43,659 nt of DNA from Pelagibacteraceae bacterium (GTDB lineage Bacteria; Pseudomonadota; Alphaproteobacteria; Pelagibacterales; Pelagibacteraceae), in the NCBI GenBank assembly GCA_011526385.1, contig WTIW01000006.1, forward strand, positions 1 to 43,659. Reading direction: 5' to 3'. This document shows, piece by piece, positions 11,946 to 22,935 of the stretch. A program made the translations under genes and the position numbers. Below the pieces are notes generated by a model that was not told the DNA's origin, made no database searches, and worked only from the letters and a program-made list of their open reading frames with translations. How positions within the stretch are numbered: the first letter of the stretch is position 1; each line of letters starts with the position of its first letter.

Positions 11946-12310
11946 TACAGGTACAGACTGAATTATTTGTAGCAGATAACACTGGGGCAAAAAAAATTGA
12001 GTGCATAAAAGTACTTGGTGGATCTAAAAGAAGATATGCAAGTATTGGTGACACTATTGTTGTAGCCGTAAAAGAAGCAATACCAAAAGGCAAAGTTAAA
12101 AAAGGAGCTGTGCACAAAGCAGTTGTGGTAAGAGTTAAAAAAGGAATCCACAGAAATGATGGATCTAAAGTAAGATTTGATAATAATGCTGCTGTTCTTA
12201 CTGATGATAAAGGTGAACCAATTGGAACTAGAATTTTTGGACCTGTTACTAGAGAATTAAGAAGCAGAGGACAAATGAAAATAATATCTTTAGCACCAGA
12301 GGTACTTTAA
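11942..12310 (+). CDS. rplN: 50S ribosomal protein L14
   Basis: GTG start; [27 protein letters not shown]...[13 protein letters not shown]. Confidence 0.98.
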   Translation: MIQVQTELFVADNTGAKKIECIKVLGGSKRRYASIGDTIVVAVKEAIPKGKVKKGAVHKAVVVRVKKGIHRNDGSKVRFDNNAAVLTDDKGEPIGTRIFGPVTRELRSRGQMKIISLAPEVL

Positions 12311-12555
12311 TGATTAAAAAAGGTTCAAAAGTTAAAATTCTAGTTGGAAAAGACAAAAATAAAGATGGCGAAGTAATGGAAATTGATAGAGCTAATAATA
12401 GAGCTAAAGTTAAAGGCGTTAATATGGTTAAGAAGCACGTCAAAACTACAAAAGAAAAAAAAGGTGGAATTATTTCTAAAGAAAATTTTATCCATATTTC
12501 TAACTTGTCAATTTTAGATGGCAAAAAAGAAAAAAAAGTTGAGGCTAAAAAATAA
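12310..12555 (+). CDS. rplX: 50S ribosomal protein L24
   Basis: [43 protein letters not shown] (KOW). Confidence 0.95.
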   Translation: MIKKGSKVKILVGKDKNKDGEVMEIDRANNRAKVKGVNMVKKHVKTTKEKKGGIISKENFIHISNLSILDGKKEKKVEAKK

Positions 12556-13109
12556 TGCAACCACGTTTAAAAGATTTAATAGTTAAAGAAATACAACCTA
12601 ATTTAAAAGAAAAATTTGGTTATAAAAATTTGTATATGGGGCCTCAAATACAAAAAATTGTAATAAATATGGGATTAGGACTAGACGGAAACGATGCAAA
12701 AATACTTAAATCTTGTGAAGAGGATTTAGCAAATATAACAGGACAAAAACCTGTGGTAACTAAATTTAAAAAATCTATTGCAAATTTCAAAACAAGAAAA
12801 AATACAAATGCTGGTTTAAAAGTTACATTGAGAAAAAACAAAATGTATGAGTTTATAGATAGACTAGTAAACATAGCCCTACCTAGAATAAAAGATTTTA
12901 GAGGCTTAAGTCCTAATGGATTTGATAAATTTGGAAACTATTCTTTTGGAATTAAAGAACATATTGTTTTTCCAGAAGTAAATTTTGATAAAGTGGATAA
13001 AATAAGAGGTTTAGACATTACAATTACAATTAAAACTATAGACAAAAACCATAGTTTTGAATTACTGAAACTTTTAAATTTCCCATTTATAGAAAAGAAA
13101 GGCAACTAA
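12555..13109 (+). CDS. rplE: 50S ribosomal protein L5
   Basis: [13 protein letters not shown]...[21 protein letters not shown]...[34 protein letters not shown]. Confidence 0.98.
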   Translation: MQPRLKDLIVKEIQPNLKEKFGYKNLYMGPQIQKIVINMGLGLDGNDAKILKSCEEDLANITGQKPVVTKFKKSIANFKTRKNTNAGLKVTLRKNKMYEFIDRLVNIALPRIKDFRGLSPNGFDKFGNYSFGIKEHIVFPEVNFDKVDKIRGLDITITIKTIDKNHSFELLKLLNFPFIEKKGN

Positions 13110-13110
13110 T

Positions 13111-13416
13111 ATGGCAAAGTTAAGCGCAGTAAATAAAAATAATAAAAGAATTAAATTGTCAGATAAATTTTACAAAAAAAGACAGAAGTTAAAAAAGATT
13201 ATTATGGATAAAAAACTACCATTAGAGGAAAGATTTAAAGCTCAACAAAAATTATCTAAATTGCCGAGAAATTCCGCAAAAACAAGAGTAATGAATAGAT
13301 GTCAAATTACAGGAAGACCTCATGGCGTTTATAGAAAATTAAAAATATCAAGAATTGCTTTAAGACAGTTAGGTTTAGAGGGCAAAATTCCTGGTATGGT
13401 AAAGTCAAGTTGGTAG
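13111..13416 (+). CDS. rpsN: 30S ribosomal protein S14
   Basis: [37 protein letters not shown]. Confidence 0.97.
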   Translation: MAKLSAVNKNNKRIKLSDKFYKKRQKLKKIIMDKKLPLEERFKAQQKLSKLPRNSAKTRVMNRCQITGRPHGVYRKLKISRIALRQLGLEGKIPGMVKSSW

Positions 13417-13426
13417 AAAGGATATT

Positions 13427-13822
13427 ATGAGTTTAAGTGATCCAATAGGTGATATGTTAGCGAGAATTAAAAACTCGCAGATGAGAAGTCACAAAAATGT
13501 AGAACTTCCATCATCAAAATTTAAAATTAAAATTGCAGAAGTGTTAAAATCTGAGGGATACATCATAGATTACAAAGTATCTGATGATGAAAAAAAACCG
13601 AACTTAAAAATAAATTTAAAATATAACTTAGGTAATCCAGTAATAAGCACTATAGAAAGAGTTTCTAAACCAGGAAGAAGAATTTTTTCAAGCGCTGAAA
13701 GTTTACCTAAAATAAATAATGGTTTAGGAATAGCAATTGTATCTACACCAAAAGGTGTGATGACTGATATAGAGGCAAGAAAAAATAAAATAGGTGGCGA
13801 AATTATTTGTAAGGTATTTTAA
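13427..13822 (+). CDS. rpsH: 30S ribosomal protein S8
   Basis: MSLSDPIGDMLARIKNSQ...SKPGRRIFSS...GLGIAIVSTPKGVMTDIEARKNKIGGEIICKVF. Confidence 0.97.
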   Translation: MSLSDPIGDMLARIKNSQMRSHKNVELPSSKFKIKIAEVLKSEGYIIDYKVSDDEKKPNLKINLKYNLGNPVISTIERVSKPGRRIFSSAESLPKINNGLGIAIVSTPKGVMTDIEARKNKIGGEIICKVF

Positions 13823-14361
13823 TGTCGAAAATAGGTAAAATTAATATTCCAATCCCAGAAAAAGTAAAAGTACTTTTAAGTGGAAATAATATAAATATTG
13901 AAGGTCCACTCGGAAAAAAATCATTAAACATTGATTTAGATATTTTTGATTTAAAAATCGATGAAGGAAAAGAAGTGTCAATCAAACCTAAGAAAATTGA
14001 TCAAAATTCTAAAAGACTATGGGGCATGAATAGAAGTTTATTAAATAATGCAATTATTGGTGCGAGCAAAGGTTATGAAAAAACACTAGAATTAGTTGGT
14101 GTTGGTTATAGAGCAGCTTTAAAAGGACAACAATTAAATATGCAACTTGGATTTAGTCACGATATTAACTTTGATATACCGCAGGGAATAAAAATAGCTG
14201 TAGAAAAACAGACAATTTTAAAAATTTCAGGTCCAGATAAGCAACAAGTTGGTATGGTTGCATCTCAAATTAAAAGTATTAGACCACCAGAGCCTTATAA
14301 AGGAAAAGGAATAAAAGAACAGGGTCAGTACATATTAAGAAAAGAAGGTAAAAAGAAATAA
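13822..14361 (+). CDS. rplF: 50S ribosomal protein L6
   Basis: [15 protein letters not shown]...[25 protein letters not shown]...[11 protein letters not shown]. Confidence 0.97.
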   Translation: MSKIGKINIPIPEKVKVLLSGNNINIEGPLGKKSLNIDLDIFDLKIDEGKEVSIKPKKIDQNSKRLWGMNRSLLNNAIIGASKGYEKTLELVGVGYRAALKGQQLNMQLGFSHDINFDIPQGIKIAVEKQTILKISGPDKQQVGMVASQIKSIRPPEPYKGKGIKEQGQYILRKEGKKK

Positions 14362-14714
14362 TGAAAATAAGCACATTAGATAGAAAAAAATTCAGAGTAA
14401 GAAATAAACTTAAAAAAGTTTCAGGCAAGGATAGATTTAGGTTGAGTGTTTCTAGATCAACTAAAAATATAAGTGCTCAAATAATTGATGATGTAAACAA
14501 AGTAACATTAGTTTCAGCCTCATCAATTGAAAAAAATATAAAAGATCAAAAAAAATCTAAATCTGAGTTATCAACATTAGTTGCAGAGTCTCTTGCTAAA
14601 AAAGCTCAAGAAAAAAAAATAACAAAAGTATACTTTGACAGAGGTATTTATAAATATCACGGTAGAGTAAAAATTTTTGCTGAAACATTAAGAAAAAATG
14701 GAATGGAATTTTAA
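14361..14714 (+). CDS. rplR: 50S ribosomal protein L18
   Basis: [20 protein letters not shown]...[28 protein letters not shown]. Confidence 0.96.
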   Translation: MKISTLDRKKFRVRNKLKKVSGKDRFRLSVSRSTKNISAQIIDDVNKVTLVSASSIEKNIKDQKKSKSELSTLVAESLAKKAQEKKITKVYFDRGIYKYHGRVKIFAETLRKNGMEF

Positions 14715-14717
14715 ATT

Positions 14718-15218
14718 ATGGAAAAGAATACAGATTTTTTAGAAAAATTAGTCCACATAAATAGAATTACTAAAGTTGTAAAAGGTGGAAGAAGATTTGG
14801 TTTTTCAGCTCTAGTAGTTGTAGGAAATCAAAATGGAAAAATTGGTATAGCTCACGCAAAAGCAAAACAAGTTCCTGATGCTATTAAAAAAGCAAATGAA
14901 TTAGCAAGAAGAAATCTTATACAAGTACCATTAAGAGAAGGTAGAACAATTCACCATGATATATTTGGAAAAGATGGAGCTGGAAAAATAAAGCTAAGAG
15001 CAGCTCCTAAAGGTACTGGAATAATCGCTGGAGGACCAGTTAGAGCTGTTTGTGAAGTTCTTGGAATTAAAGATATTGTTGCAAAATCATTAGGAACAGC
15101 AAATCCACACAATGTTATAAGAGCATGTATGAAAGCACTATCAAAACAAAATTCACCAAAAAACATTTCTGCATTAAGAAATAAAAAAATATCGGAAATT
15201 ATTGAAAAAAGAGGATAA
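14718..15218 (+). CDS. rpsE: 30S ribosomal protein S5
   Basis: [49 protein letters not shown]. Confidence 0.98.
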   Translation: MEKNTDFLEKLVHINRITKVVKGGRRFGFSALVVVGNQNGKIGIAHAKAKQVPDAIKKANELARRNLIQVPLREGRTIHHDIFGKDGAGKIKLRAAPKGTGIIAGGPVRAVCEVLGIKDIVAKSLGTANPHNVIRACMKALSKQNSPKNISALRNKKISEIIEKRG

Positions 15219-15679
15219 TGACTAATTTAAACACAACATCATCTGTAAAAATAAAAAAAATAAGAGTTGGCCGTGGTATTGGATCTGGAAAAGGCAAAAC
15301 ATCTGGAAGAGGCGTAAAAGGACAAAAATCTAGATCTGGTGTTGCAATAAAAAGTTTTGAAGGTGGTCAAATGCCACTTTATAGAAGATTGCCAAAAAGA
15401 GGTTTTAATCCAATCAAAAAGGGTAAAATTGCAAAAATAAATCTAGAATTACTCGAAAAGTTAATCGATGGAAAAAAGATTACTGCAGACAATAAAATTG
15501 ATCTTTCTTACTTAAAGAAGAGCAAAATTTTATCAAAATCTGTTACGCATTTTAAAGTCCTAGGAAACGGAGAATTAAAATCAAAATTAAATATTGAAGC
15601 AGATTTTTCATCAAAGTCAGCAAAAGAAAAAATTGAGAAAGTAGGCGGAAGTATATCAGTAAAAAATAAAAAAGATTAA
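15218..15679 (+). CDS. rplO: 50S ribosomal protein L15
   Basis: KKIRVGRGIGSGKGKTSGRGVKGQKSRSG...EGGQMPLYRRLPKRGF. Confidence 0.97.
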   Translation: MTNLNTTSSVKIKKIRVGRGIGSGKGKTSGRGVKGQKSRSGVAIKSFEGGQMPLYRRLPKRGFNPIKKGKIAKINLELLEKLIDGKKITADNKIDLSYLKKSKILSKSVTHFKVLGNGELKSKLNIEADFSSKSAKEKIEKVGGSISVKNKKD

Positions 15680-16959
15680 TGAGCGCTTCAACTCAATCAC
15701 ACGATCTTAGAAACAGAATACTATTCACAATACTAATATTAGCTATCTATAGACTTGGTACCTTTGTCCCTTTGCCTGGAATTGATCCAGAGCAATTGCA
15801 AGTGATGATGCAAAGTAACCAAAAAGGTCTACTTGGTATGTTTAATGTATTTGCAGGTGGTGCTGTTAGTAGAATGGCAATATTTGCACTAGGTATCATG
15901 CCTTACATTTCATCATCAATTATAGTTCAATTATTAACAGGTGTTTCGGACTATTTTAAAAATTTAAAAGCTCAAGGTGAAATAGGAAGACAAAAAATTA
16001 CACAAATTACACGATACGGAACAGTATTACTTGCAACTATACAAGGATATGGTTTGGCGGTTGGATTAGAGTCTTCAGCAAATCTAGTAATTAATCCAGG
16101 TTTATTTTTCAAAGTTTCAACTGTAACAACTATAGTTGCCGGTACAATATTTTTGATGTGGTTAGGTGAACAAATTACTCAAAGAGGTATTGGAAACGGT
16201 ATCTCTTTAATTATATTCTCGGGCATTGTCGCTGAAATACCTAGAGCATTAGTTACAACTTTTGAATTAGGAAGAACAGGAGCAATTTCAACTGTAATGA
16301 TCATTGGAATATTTATACTTCTAGTTTTGACAATTCTTTTTATAGTTTTTATGGAGCGTGCATTAAGAAAAATACTTATAAATTATCCAAAAAGACAAAT
16401 GGGTAATAAAATGTATGGTGGAGATTCGTCTCATTTACCCCTAAAAATTAACTCTGCAGGAGTTATTCCAGCAATATTTGCTTCAGCTTTATTGCTATTA
16501 CCTGTTACATTTTCAAATTTTAATATTTCACAAAACGAAACTTTTTTGAATATAACTTCATACTTTTCTCAAGGTCAGCCGCTTTATATGATTTTGTATG
16601 CAAGTGGAATTATCTTTTTTACTTTTTTTTATACATCAATAACATTCAATCCAAATGAAACAGCAGAAAATTTAAGAAAATATGGTGGCTTCATACCAGG
16701 TATAAGACCAGGTGAAAGTACTGCTTTATATATTGATACAATTCTTACAAGATTAACTACGATTGGTGCTCTTTATTTAACCCTAGTTTGCTTAATGCCT
16801 GAGTTTTTAATTGCCAATTATCCAATCCCATTTTATTTAGGTGGAGCTTCCGTTCTAATCGTTGTTGTAGTTGCTATAGACACCGTAACACAGATTCAAA
16901 CACGTTTAATGAGCTCACAGTACGAGCAACTTATTAAGAAAACAAAATTTGGAAGATAA
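15679..16959 (+). CDS. secY: Preprotein translocase subunit SecY
   Basis: RLGTFVPLPGID..., GIMPYISSSIIVQLL..., QRGIGNGISLIIF, PLKINSAGVIPAIFASALL. Confidence 0.98.
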   Translation: MSASTQSHDLRNRILFTILILAIYRLGTFVPLPGIDPEQLQVMMQSNQKGLLGMFNVFAGGAVSRMAIFALGIMPYISSSIIVQLLTGVSDYFKNLKAQGEIGRQKITQITRYGTVLLATIQGYGLAVGLESSANLVINPGLFFKVSTVTTIVAGTIFLMWLGEQITQRGIGNGISLIIFSGIVAEIPRALVTTFELGRTGAISTVMIIGIFILLVLTILFIVFMERALRKILINYPKRQMGNKMYGGDSSHLPLKINSAGVIPAIFASALLLLPVTFSNFNISQNETFLNITSYFSQGQPLYMILYASGIIFFTFFYTSITFNPNETAENLRKYGGFIPGIRPGESTALYIDTILTRLTTIGALYLTLVCLMPEFLIANYPIPFYLGGASVLIVVVVAIDTVTQIQTRLMSSQYEQLIKKTKFGR

Positions 16960-16961
16960 TA

Positions 16962-17603
16962 GTGAACGTAATTCTGTTGGGTCCTCCTGGAGCTGGAAAA
17001 GGTACTCAAGCACAATTAATCGTAAAAAATCATAATTATTTCCAACTTTCCACAGGTGACTTGCTTAGAGCTGAAATTAAAAAAAAAACTAAAATCGGTG
17101 AAGAAATTGAAAATTTAATTTCTAAGGGAAATTTTGTTTCAGATGAAATAGTTGAAGATTTAATTAAATCAACTATTGAAAATTTAAAATTTAGAGATCG
17201 AATAATTTTTGATGGATATCCTAGAAATGTTATTCAAGCCAAAAAACTTGATGAAATTGTAAGACATTTTTCTCAAAAAATTGATTTAATAATTTTTTTG
17301 AACGTACCTCGAGATATAGTAAAAAAAAGAATTATGGGAAGAATGACATGTGAAAAATGCAATGTAACACTTAATGAATATTTTAACGTTGAAGAAATAG
17401 AGCTTCATCCATGTGGTAAAGAATTTCTCAAAAAAAGAAAGGATGATAAGGAGGAAATTTTAATGCATCGCTACGATACTTATATGAAAGAGACTAAACC
17501 AGTGCTAGATTTTTATGCTAATCATGACAAATTTAATGAGCTTGATGGTGCTATGAAAATGAGCGAAATATCTAATAAAATCAACGAAATTCTCAATGTT
17601 TAA
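16962..17603 (+). CDS. adk: Adenylate kinase
   Basis: GTG start; VILLGPPGAGKGTQAQ P-loop, FDGYPRN, GRMTCEKC. Confidence 0.97.
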   Translation: MNVILLGPPGAGKGTQAQLIVKNHNYFQLSTGDLLRAEIKKKTKIGEEIENLISKGNFVSDEIVEDLIKSTIENLKFRDRIIFDGYPRNVIQAKKLDEIVRHFSQKIDLIIFLNVPRDIVKKRIMGRMTCEKCNVTLNEYFNVEEIELHPCGKEFLKKRKDDKEEILMHRYDTYMKETKPVLDFYANHDKFNELDGAMKMSEISNKINEILNV

Positions 17604-17607
17604 GGCG

Positions 17608-17635
17608 TTGACTTTGAAAGAACTTCTTATATAAA
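17608..17635 (+). promoter_or_regulatory. Candidate sigma70-type promoter for rpsM-rpsK-rpoA-rplQ
   Basis: TTGACT (17608-17613), 16 bp spacer, TATAAA (17630-17635), in the 57-bp adk-rpsM gap. Confidence 0.6.
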
Positions 17636-17660
17636 AGGCACAATTTTTATCACATAAATT

Positions 17661-18044
17661 ATGGCTCGTATTGCAGGTGTAAACATACCACAAAATAAAT
17701 TAGTTCATATCGGACTAACTTATATATATGGGGTTGGAGATAAGTTTTCTAGCCAGATTTGTAAAGCATTAGATATACCAAAATCAAAAAGAGTAAACGA
17801 ATTAACTGATGATCAAATTTTAAAGATAAGAGAATATATCGATCAAAATTTTACAGTTGAAGGTGACCTAAGAAGAGAAAATTCTTTAAGCATAAAAAGA
17901 TTAATTGATTTAGCAACATATAGAGGATCAAGACATAGAAAAAAACTTCCTGTGAGAGGACAGAGAACAAGATGTAATGCAAGAACAAGAAAAGGTAAGG
18001 CCATTGCTATTGCAGGTAAAAAACTAACTCCACTTAAAAAATAA
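17661..18044 (+). CDS. rpsM: 30S ribosomal protein S13
   Basis: [26 protein letters not shown]...[26 protein letters not shown]. Confidence 0.98.
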   Translation: MARIAGVNIPQNKLVHIGLTYIYGVGDKFSSQICKALDIPKSKRVNELTDDQILKIREYIDQNFTVEGDLRRENSLSIKRLIDLATYRGSRHRKKLPVRGQRTRCNARTRKGKAIAIAGKKLTPLKK

Positions 18045-18048
18045 TTAA

Positions 18049-18492
18049 ATGAAAAAAGAAACAACTGACAATAAAGCTCAAGCTAAAGATACATCTACAA
18101 AAAGTAAAAAAAGTTCTTATTCAAAAAAGAAAAAAGGAAAAAAAAATATTCTTAATGGAATAGCTTATGTTCAATCAACTTTTAATAATACTATAGTTTC
18201 AATAGCAGACACTAATGGTAATGTAATTTCATGGGCTTCAGCAGGGCAGAAAGGATTTAAAGGTTCTAGAAAATCTACTCCCTACGCAGCACAAGTTGCT
18301 GCTGATGCTGCGGCTGCTAAAGCACTAGAAGTTGGTATGAAGGTTTTATCTGTTGAAGTAAAAGGACCTGGGTCTGGAAGAGAAACAGCTTTAAGAGCCC
18401 TACAAGCAAGAGGATTCAAAATTATATCAATTAAAGATACAACGCCGATGCCTCATAATGGAACGAGACCACCAAAAAAAAGGAGAGTATAA
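18049..18492 (+). CDS. rpsK: 30S ribosomal protein S11 (with Lys-rich N-terminal extension)
   Basis: [47 protein letters not shown]. Confidence 0.98.
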   Translation: MKKETTDNKAQAKDTSTKSKKSSYSKKKKGKKNILNGIAYVQSTFNNTIVSIADTNGNVISWASAGQKGFKGSRKSTPYAAQVAADAAAAKALEVGMKVLSVEVKGPGSGRETALRALQARGFKIISIKDTTPMPHNGTRPPKKRRV

Positions 18493-19521
18493 ATGGAACA
18501 AACCGAAGTAAATACTAAAAATTGGAAATCATTAATAAAACCAACTAAGTTAGATGTTCAACTTAGTGATGATAAATCTCATGCAAAAATTATCGCTGAA
18601 CCATTAGAGAAAGGTTATGGTTTAACACTTGGAAATTCATTAAGAAGAATTTTACTCTCATCAATCAGGGGAACTGCTGTAACTGCAATTCAAATAGATG
18701 GTGTTTTACATGAGTTTACATCTATAAAAGGTGTAAGAGAGGATGTAACTGATATTGTATTAAATATTAAATCACTAGCACTCAAAAGTAATTCTGAAGG
18801 GTCAAAAAAATTAATTTTAGATGCCAAAGGTCCTGGTGAAATTAAAGCTTCAAATATTACTCCAGTGACAGATATAGAAATTTTAAATCCTGATCTTGTA
18901 ATATGTAATTTAGATGAAAATACAAATTTCCATATGGAAATGACTGTTGGTACAGGAAAAGGTTATGTTTCAGCAGAAATGAATAAGCCAGAAGAACCAC
19001 CATTAGGTCTTATACCTATAGATTCTTTATTTAGCCCAGTTAAAAAAGTTTCATATTCAGTAAGTACAGCTAGAGAAGGTAAAGCTCTTGACTACGACAA
19101 ATTAACTATGGAAGTTGAGACAAATGGATCAATTTCTGCAGAAGATGCCGTAGCCTATTCAGCAAGAATATTCCAAGACCAACTTGGAATGTTTGTAAAT
19201 TTTGATGAACCTCAAGAAGTAATCGTTAGAGAACAGCCTAGTGAACCAGAATTTAATAAAAACCTTCTTAGAAAAGTTGATGAACTGGAATTATCAGTTA
19301 GATCAATGAATTGTTTAAAAAATGATAATATCATTTACATAGGTGATTTAGTTCAAAAGTCAGAAGGTGAGATGTTAAGAACACCAAATTTTGGAAGAAA
19401 ATCTTTAAATGAAATTAAAGAAGTGCTTACAGGAATGTCACTATATTTAGGTATGGAGATACCAAATTGGCCACCAGACAATATAGCTGAACTTTCTAAG
19501 AAACTTGAGGAAGCAATTTAA
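18493..19521 (+). CDS. rpoA: DNA-directed RNA polymerase subunit alpha
   Basis: [22 protein letters not shown]..., C-terminal [22 protein letters not shown]. Confidence 0.98.
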   Translation: MEQTEVNTKNWKSLIKPTKLDVQLSDDKSHAKIIAEPLEKGYGLTLGNSLRRILLSSIRGTAVTAIQIDGVLHEFTSIKGVREDVTDIVLNIKSLALKSNSEGSKKLILDAKGPGEIKASNITPVTDIEILNPDLVICNLDENTNFHMEMTVGTGKGYVSAEMNKPEEPPLGLIPIDSLFSPVKKVSYSVSTAREGKALDYDKLTMEVETNGSISAEDAVAYSARIFQDQLGMFVNFDEPQEVIVREQPSEPEFNKNLLRKVDELELSVRSMNCLKNDNIIYIGDLVQKSEGEMLRTPNFGRKSLNEIKEVLTGMSLYLGMEIPNWPPDNIAELSKKLEEAI

Positions 19522-19961
19522 TGAGACACAAATTTGGTTATAAAAAACTAAATAGAACCTCAGAGCATAGAAAAGCTCTAATTAAAAACATGCTTAATTC
19601 TTTAATTAAATATGAGCAAATTACAACTACTTTACCTAAAGCAAAGGTGTTAAAACCTCAAGCTGACAAAATCATTACATTAGGTAAAAAAGATACACTT
19701 CAAAACACTAAAGCTCTTATATCGAAACTTCAGGATACAAAATCAGCTAATAAAGTAAAAAAAACGCTTTCTAAAAGATACGAAAATAGGAAAGGCGGAT
19801 ATACAAGAATAATTAAAGCTGGATTTAGATATGGTGACAATGCACCAATGGCTGTAATTGAATTTGTTGACCGTGATGTAGAGGCAAAAAGAGTTGATAA
19901 AAAGAAAAAAGATCCAAAAAAAGACGCAAGTACTGACCAGCCAAAAGTAGCTACTGCTTAA
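19521..19961 (+). CDS. rplQ: 50S ribosomal protein L17
   Basis: [42 protein letters not shown]. Confidence 0.97.
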   Translation: MRHKFGYKKLNRTSEHRKALIKNMLNSLIKYEQITTTLPKAKVLKPQADKIITLGKKDTLQNTKALISKLQDTKSANKVKKTLSKRYENRKGGYTRIIKAGFRYGDNAPMAVIEFVDRDVEAKRVDKKKKDPKKDASTDQPKVATA

Positions 19962-19982
19962 ATAATTCTATAATATTAGTTA

Positions 19983-20906
19983 ATGAAAAATATCTTCGAA
20001 ATCGAGGAGACGTTTAATGATATGCGTTTAGATCGATGGATTAGAAATAAATTTGGTAGTGTTCCACAAGGTCTTATTGAGAAAAATCTTAGAAATGGAA
20101 ATATAAAAATAAATAAAAAACGCGCGAAAAGTTCTTTTAAAGTCAAAACTAACGATAAAATTTATGTGTTTAATTTTAACTTCCAAAATAAATTAGTACA
20201 AAAAAAAATTAAATTTAAACCTACTAATGAAATTATCAAAGAGAATGAAGATTTAGTAATTGATAATAATGAGGACTTTGTAGTTTTAAATAAAAGTGCT
20301 GGTATTGCAGTTCAAGGAGGGACTAAGTCAAAAAAAAATCTAGTTGATATATTTACCAATAGTGAAATTTTTGATCAGACAAAACCTTACTCTGTTCACA
20401 GATTAGATAAAGATACCTCAGGTGTTTTTATACTAGCAAAAAATAGAAAGTCAGCACAATTACTTACAACTCTTTTTAGACTGAGAAAAGTATATAAAAC
20501 ATATTTAGCAATCTGCCATGGTGAATTAGAAAAAGATAAAGGTATTTGGAAAGGTAGTCTCATTAGATATGAAGGAAAAAAACAAATAAGTGAAAAAGCA
20601 GAGACTATTTTTAGTGTAATAGATAAAAATTCAAATTCAACATTAGTTCAAATGAAACCCATTACAGGCAGAAAACATCAGTTAAGAAAACAATTATTTA
20701 TAGAAAACCATTCAATAATTGGAGATAAAAAATATAATTCTCAAAAAGATAATAAATCAATCAATAAAAATTTGATGTTACATTCATACCAAATTAAATT
20801 TCGTATTAATGAAAAAAAATACACCTATAGAGCAAGCTTACCTGAATATTTTAAAAAAATGTTAAAAACTAAGAGGTTAAATTTTCAAGATAACCTAATA
20901 GATTAG
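19983..20906 (+). CDS. RluC/RluD-family 23S rRNA pseudouridine synthase
   Basis: S4-like N-terminal domain; catalytic [16 protein letters not shown] motif; [13 protein letters not shown]. Confidence 0.9.
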   Translation: MKNIFEIEETFNDMRLDRWIRNKFGSVPQGLIEKNLRNGNIKINKKRAKSSFKVKTNDKIYVFNFNFQNKLVQKKIKFKPTNEIIKENEDLVIDNNEDFVVLNKSAGIAVQGGTKSKKNLVDIFTNSEIFDQTKPYSVHRLDKDTSGVFILAKNRKSAQLLTTLFRLRKVYKTYLAICHGELEKDKGIWKGSLIRYEGKKQISEKAETIFSVIDKNSNSTLVQMKPITGRKHQLRKQLFIENHSIIGDKKYNSQKDNKSINKNLMLHSYQIKFRINEKKYTYRASLPEYFKKMLKTKRLNFQDNLID

Positions 20907-21498
20907 TTATAAGTATATTATTAATTTTTGAGTAATCTTGTTTTAGAATTTCATTGAGATTTGTAACTTTTTTATTTTCAATTCCACAAGGTATGATTTT
21001 TTTAAAATCCATAAGATTGTTGGAAATATTTATAGCAAAACCATGATAAGCAATCCATTTTTTAACTTTTATTCCAATAGCAGCTACTTTTTCTAATTCA
21101 TTTTTATTTTGATACCAAATGCCAATATTTTTTCTGTCTGCTTTACTTTCAATATTATAATATTTTAGTGTTTGGACTATTGATTGCTCGATAATTTCTA
21201 ATAATTTTCTAATATTTTTACCTCTTTTTCTAAGATCAATAACAAAATAACAAACTAATTGACCAGGGTTATGACATGTAATTTTGCCACCTCTATTGGT
21301 TTTAACAAAATTGATTGTTTTGTCTAAAATTTCACTTTCTTTATGACTTGTTCCTCCTGTAAAAACAGTTTCATGTTCTAATAACCAAATTAATTCATTT
21401 TTTTTATTACTCTCGATATCTAACAATCTTTTTTCTAGTTCATTTATTGCAAGATTATATTTTACTGGTTTTACTGACTTTTTAATTTCGATTGGCAT
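20869..21498 (-). CDS. lipB: Lipoyl(octanoyl) transferase LipB
   Basis: [21 protein letters not shown] (LipB RGGxxTxHxPGQ), [31 protein letters not shown] catalytic Cys segment. Confidence 0.92.
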   Translation of the reverse strand: MPIEIKKSVKPVKYNLAINELEKRLLDIESNKKNELIWLLEHETVFTGGTSHKESEILDKTINFVKTNRGGKITCHNPGQLVCYFVIDLRKRGKNIRKLLEIIEQSIVQTLKYYNIESKADRKNIGIWYQNKNELEKVAAIGIKVKKWIAYHGFAINISNNLMDFKKIIPCGIENKKVTNLNEILKQDYSKINNILITNLLGYLENLTS

Positions 21499-21560
21499 TT
21501 AAAAATTGTATTATTTTTATTTTGTATTAATAGTGCCTACTAAAATAAAGGGTTAATTTT

Positions 21561-22934
21561 ATGACTTTAGTCAAAAAAATAAAAGATAAAAAAGTCAATT
21601 TTGAATTCAATAAAGAATTTATTAAAGTTGTTACTGACAAAATTAAAAATAATGATGCTGAATTTATAACTAATTCTTTTAAAGAAATGCATCCTGCAGA
21701 TGCAGCTGATATTATTGAGCATTTAAATCTAGATGATAGAGAAAGTTTAATTAAACTAAATAAATTTAATATTGAGCCGACGGTATTTGTAGAATTAAAT
21801 GAATCTGTACAATCAGAAATCATTGCATTTCTTTCATCTGATTCAATTGTATCTATTCTAAAAAATTTAGAATCTGATGATGCAATAAAAATATTAGAAA
21901 ATGTTGATGAAAAAGAAAAAAATAACATTCTAAGCTCCTTACCACCAAAAGATCGTTTTGCATTACTCGAAAGTTTAAGTTACCCAGAGGATACTGCTGC
22001 AAGAATTATGCAGAGAGAATTTACAGCAATACCAAGTAATTGGTCTGTTGGACAAACAATTGATTATTTAAGAGAAAACAAAGAATTACCAGAGGAATTC
22101 CTAGAAATATTTATTGTAGATGAAGAATTTAAACCCATAGGTACTGTGCCTTCATCAAAAGTTTTAAGAACACCAAGAGATAATAAGATGATGTCAATAA
22201 TGGCTGAGTCTCAATTATTAATACCAGTAGATATGGATAAAGAAGAAGTTGGTAATTTGTTTGAAAATTACAACCTAAGTTCAGCTGCTGTAATAGATAA
22301 AAATAACAAATTAGTTGGAATGATCACATATGATGATGTTTTAACCGTACTAAAAGAAGAAACTGAAGAAGATGCGTTGCGTTTAGCAGGGGTAGGTGAC
22401 GAAGAAATTACCGATGGTGTTTTTACAAAAACAAAAAGAAGATTTAATTGGTTGTTATTAAATCTATTTACAGCATTTCTTGCAACTTATTGTATTAGCT
22501 TATTTGGGGCAACAATTGAACAAATGGTAGTCCTAGCTTTTTTAATGCCAATAGTAGCCTCTATGGGAGGAAATGCTGGAATGCAAACACTTGCAGTAAC
22601 AGTTAGGTCTTTAGCAACAAAGGATTTAACTAAAAATAACTTTTCAAAAAATGTTTTTAAAGAATTCAATATTGGAATTTTAAATGGTGTTATCTTTGCA
22701 GTTATAAGTTCATTAATAGTGCAATTTTGGTTTAATGATATTCAATTATCGATGATAATATCTATATCAATGGTACTCACCATGATTGTTGCTGGATTAT
22801 TTGGTATTTTAATACCGGTTACATTAAAAAAAATGAATATAGATCCTGCAATATCTTCAAGTGTTTTTGTAACCACAATCACTGATGTAATTGGATTTGT
22901 GTCTTTTTTAGGCGTAGGAGCTTATTTTTTATAA
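21561..22934 (+). CDS. mgtE: Magnesium transporter MgtE (N domain, CBS pair, TM domain)
   Basis: N-terminal MgtE repeats (MHPADAADIIEHL), CBS region (GTVPSSKVLRTPRDNKM...), TM core with MPIVASMGGNAGMQTLAVTVRSLA. Confidence 0.94.
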   Translation: MTLVKKIKDKKVNFEFNKEFIKVVTDKIKNNDAEFITNSFKEMHPADAADIIEHLNLDDRESLIKLNKFNIEPTVFVELNESVQSEIIAFLSSDSIVSILKNLESDDAIKILENVDEKEKNNILSSLPPKDRFALLESLSYPEDTAARIMQREFTAIPSNWSVGQTIDYLRENKELPEEFLEIFIVDEEFKPIGTVPSSKVLRTPRDNKMMSIMAESQLLIPVDMDKEEVGNLFENYNLSSAAVIDKNNKLVGMITYDDVLTVLKEETEEDALRLAGVGDEEITDGVFTKTKRRFNWLLLNLFTAFLATYCISLFGATIEQMVVLAFLMPIVASMGGNAGMQTLAVTVRSLATKDLTKNNFSKNVFKEFNIGILNGVIFAVISSLIVQFWFNDIQLSMIISISMVLTMIVAGLFGILIPVTLKKMNIDPAISSSVFVTTITDVIGFVSFLGVGAYFL

Positions 22935-22935
22935 T

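Noticed and set aside
21527-21928. Minus-strand ORF overlapping the mgtE 5' end
   Set aside because: Ser/Phe-rich antisense translation of mgtE; no independent support.
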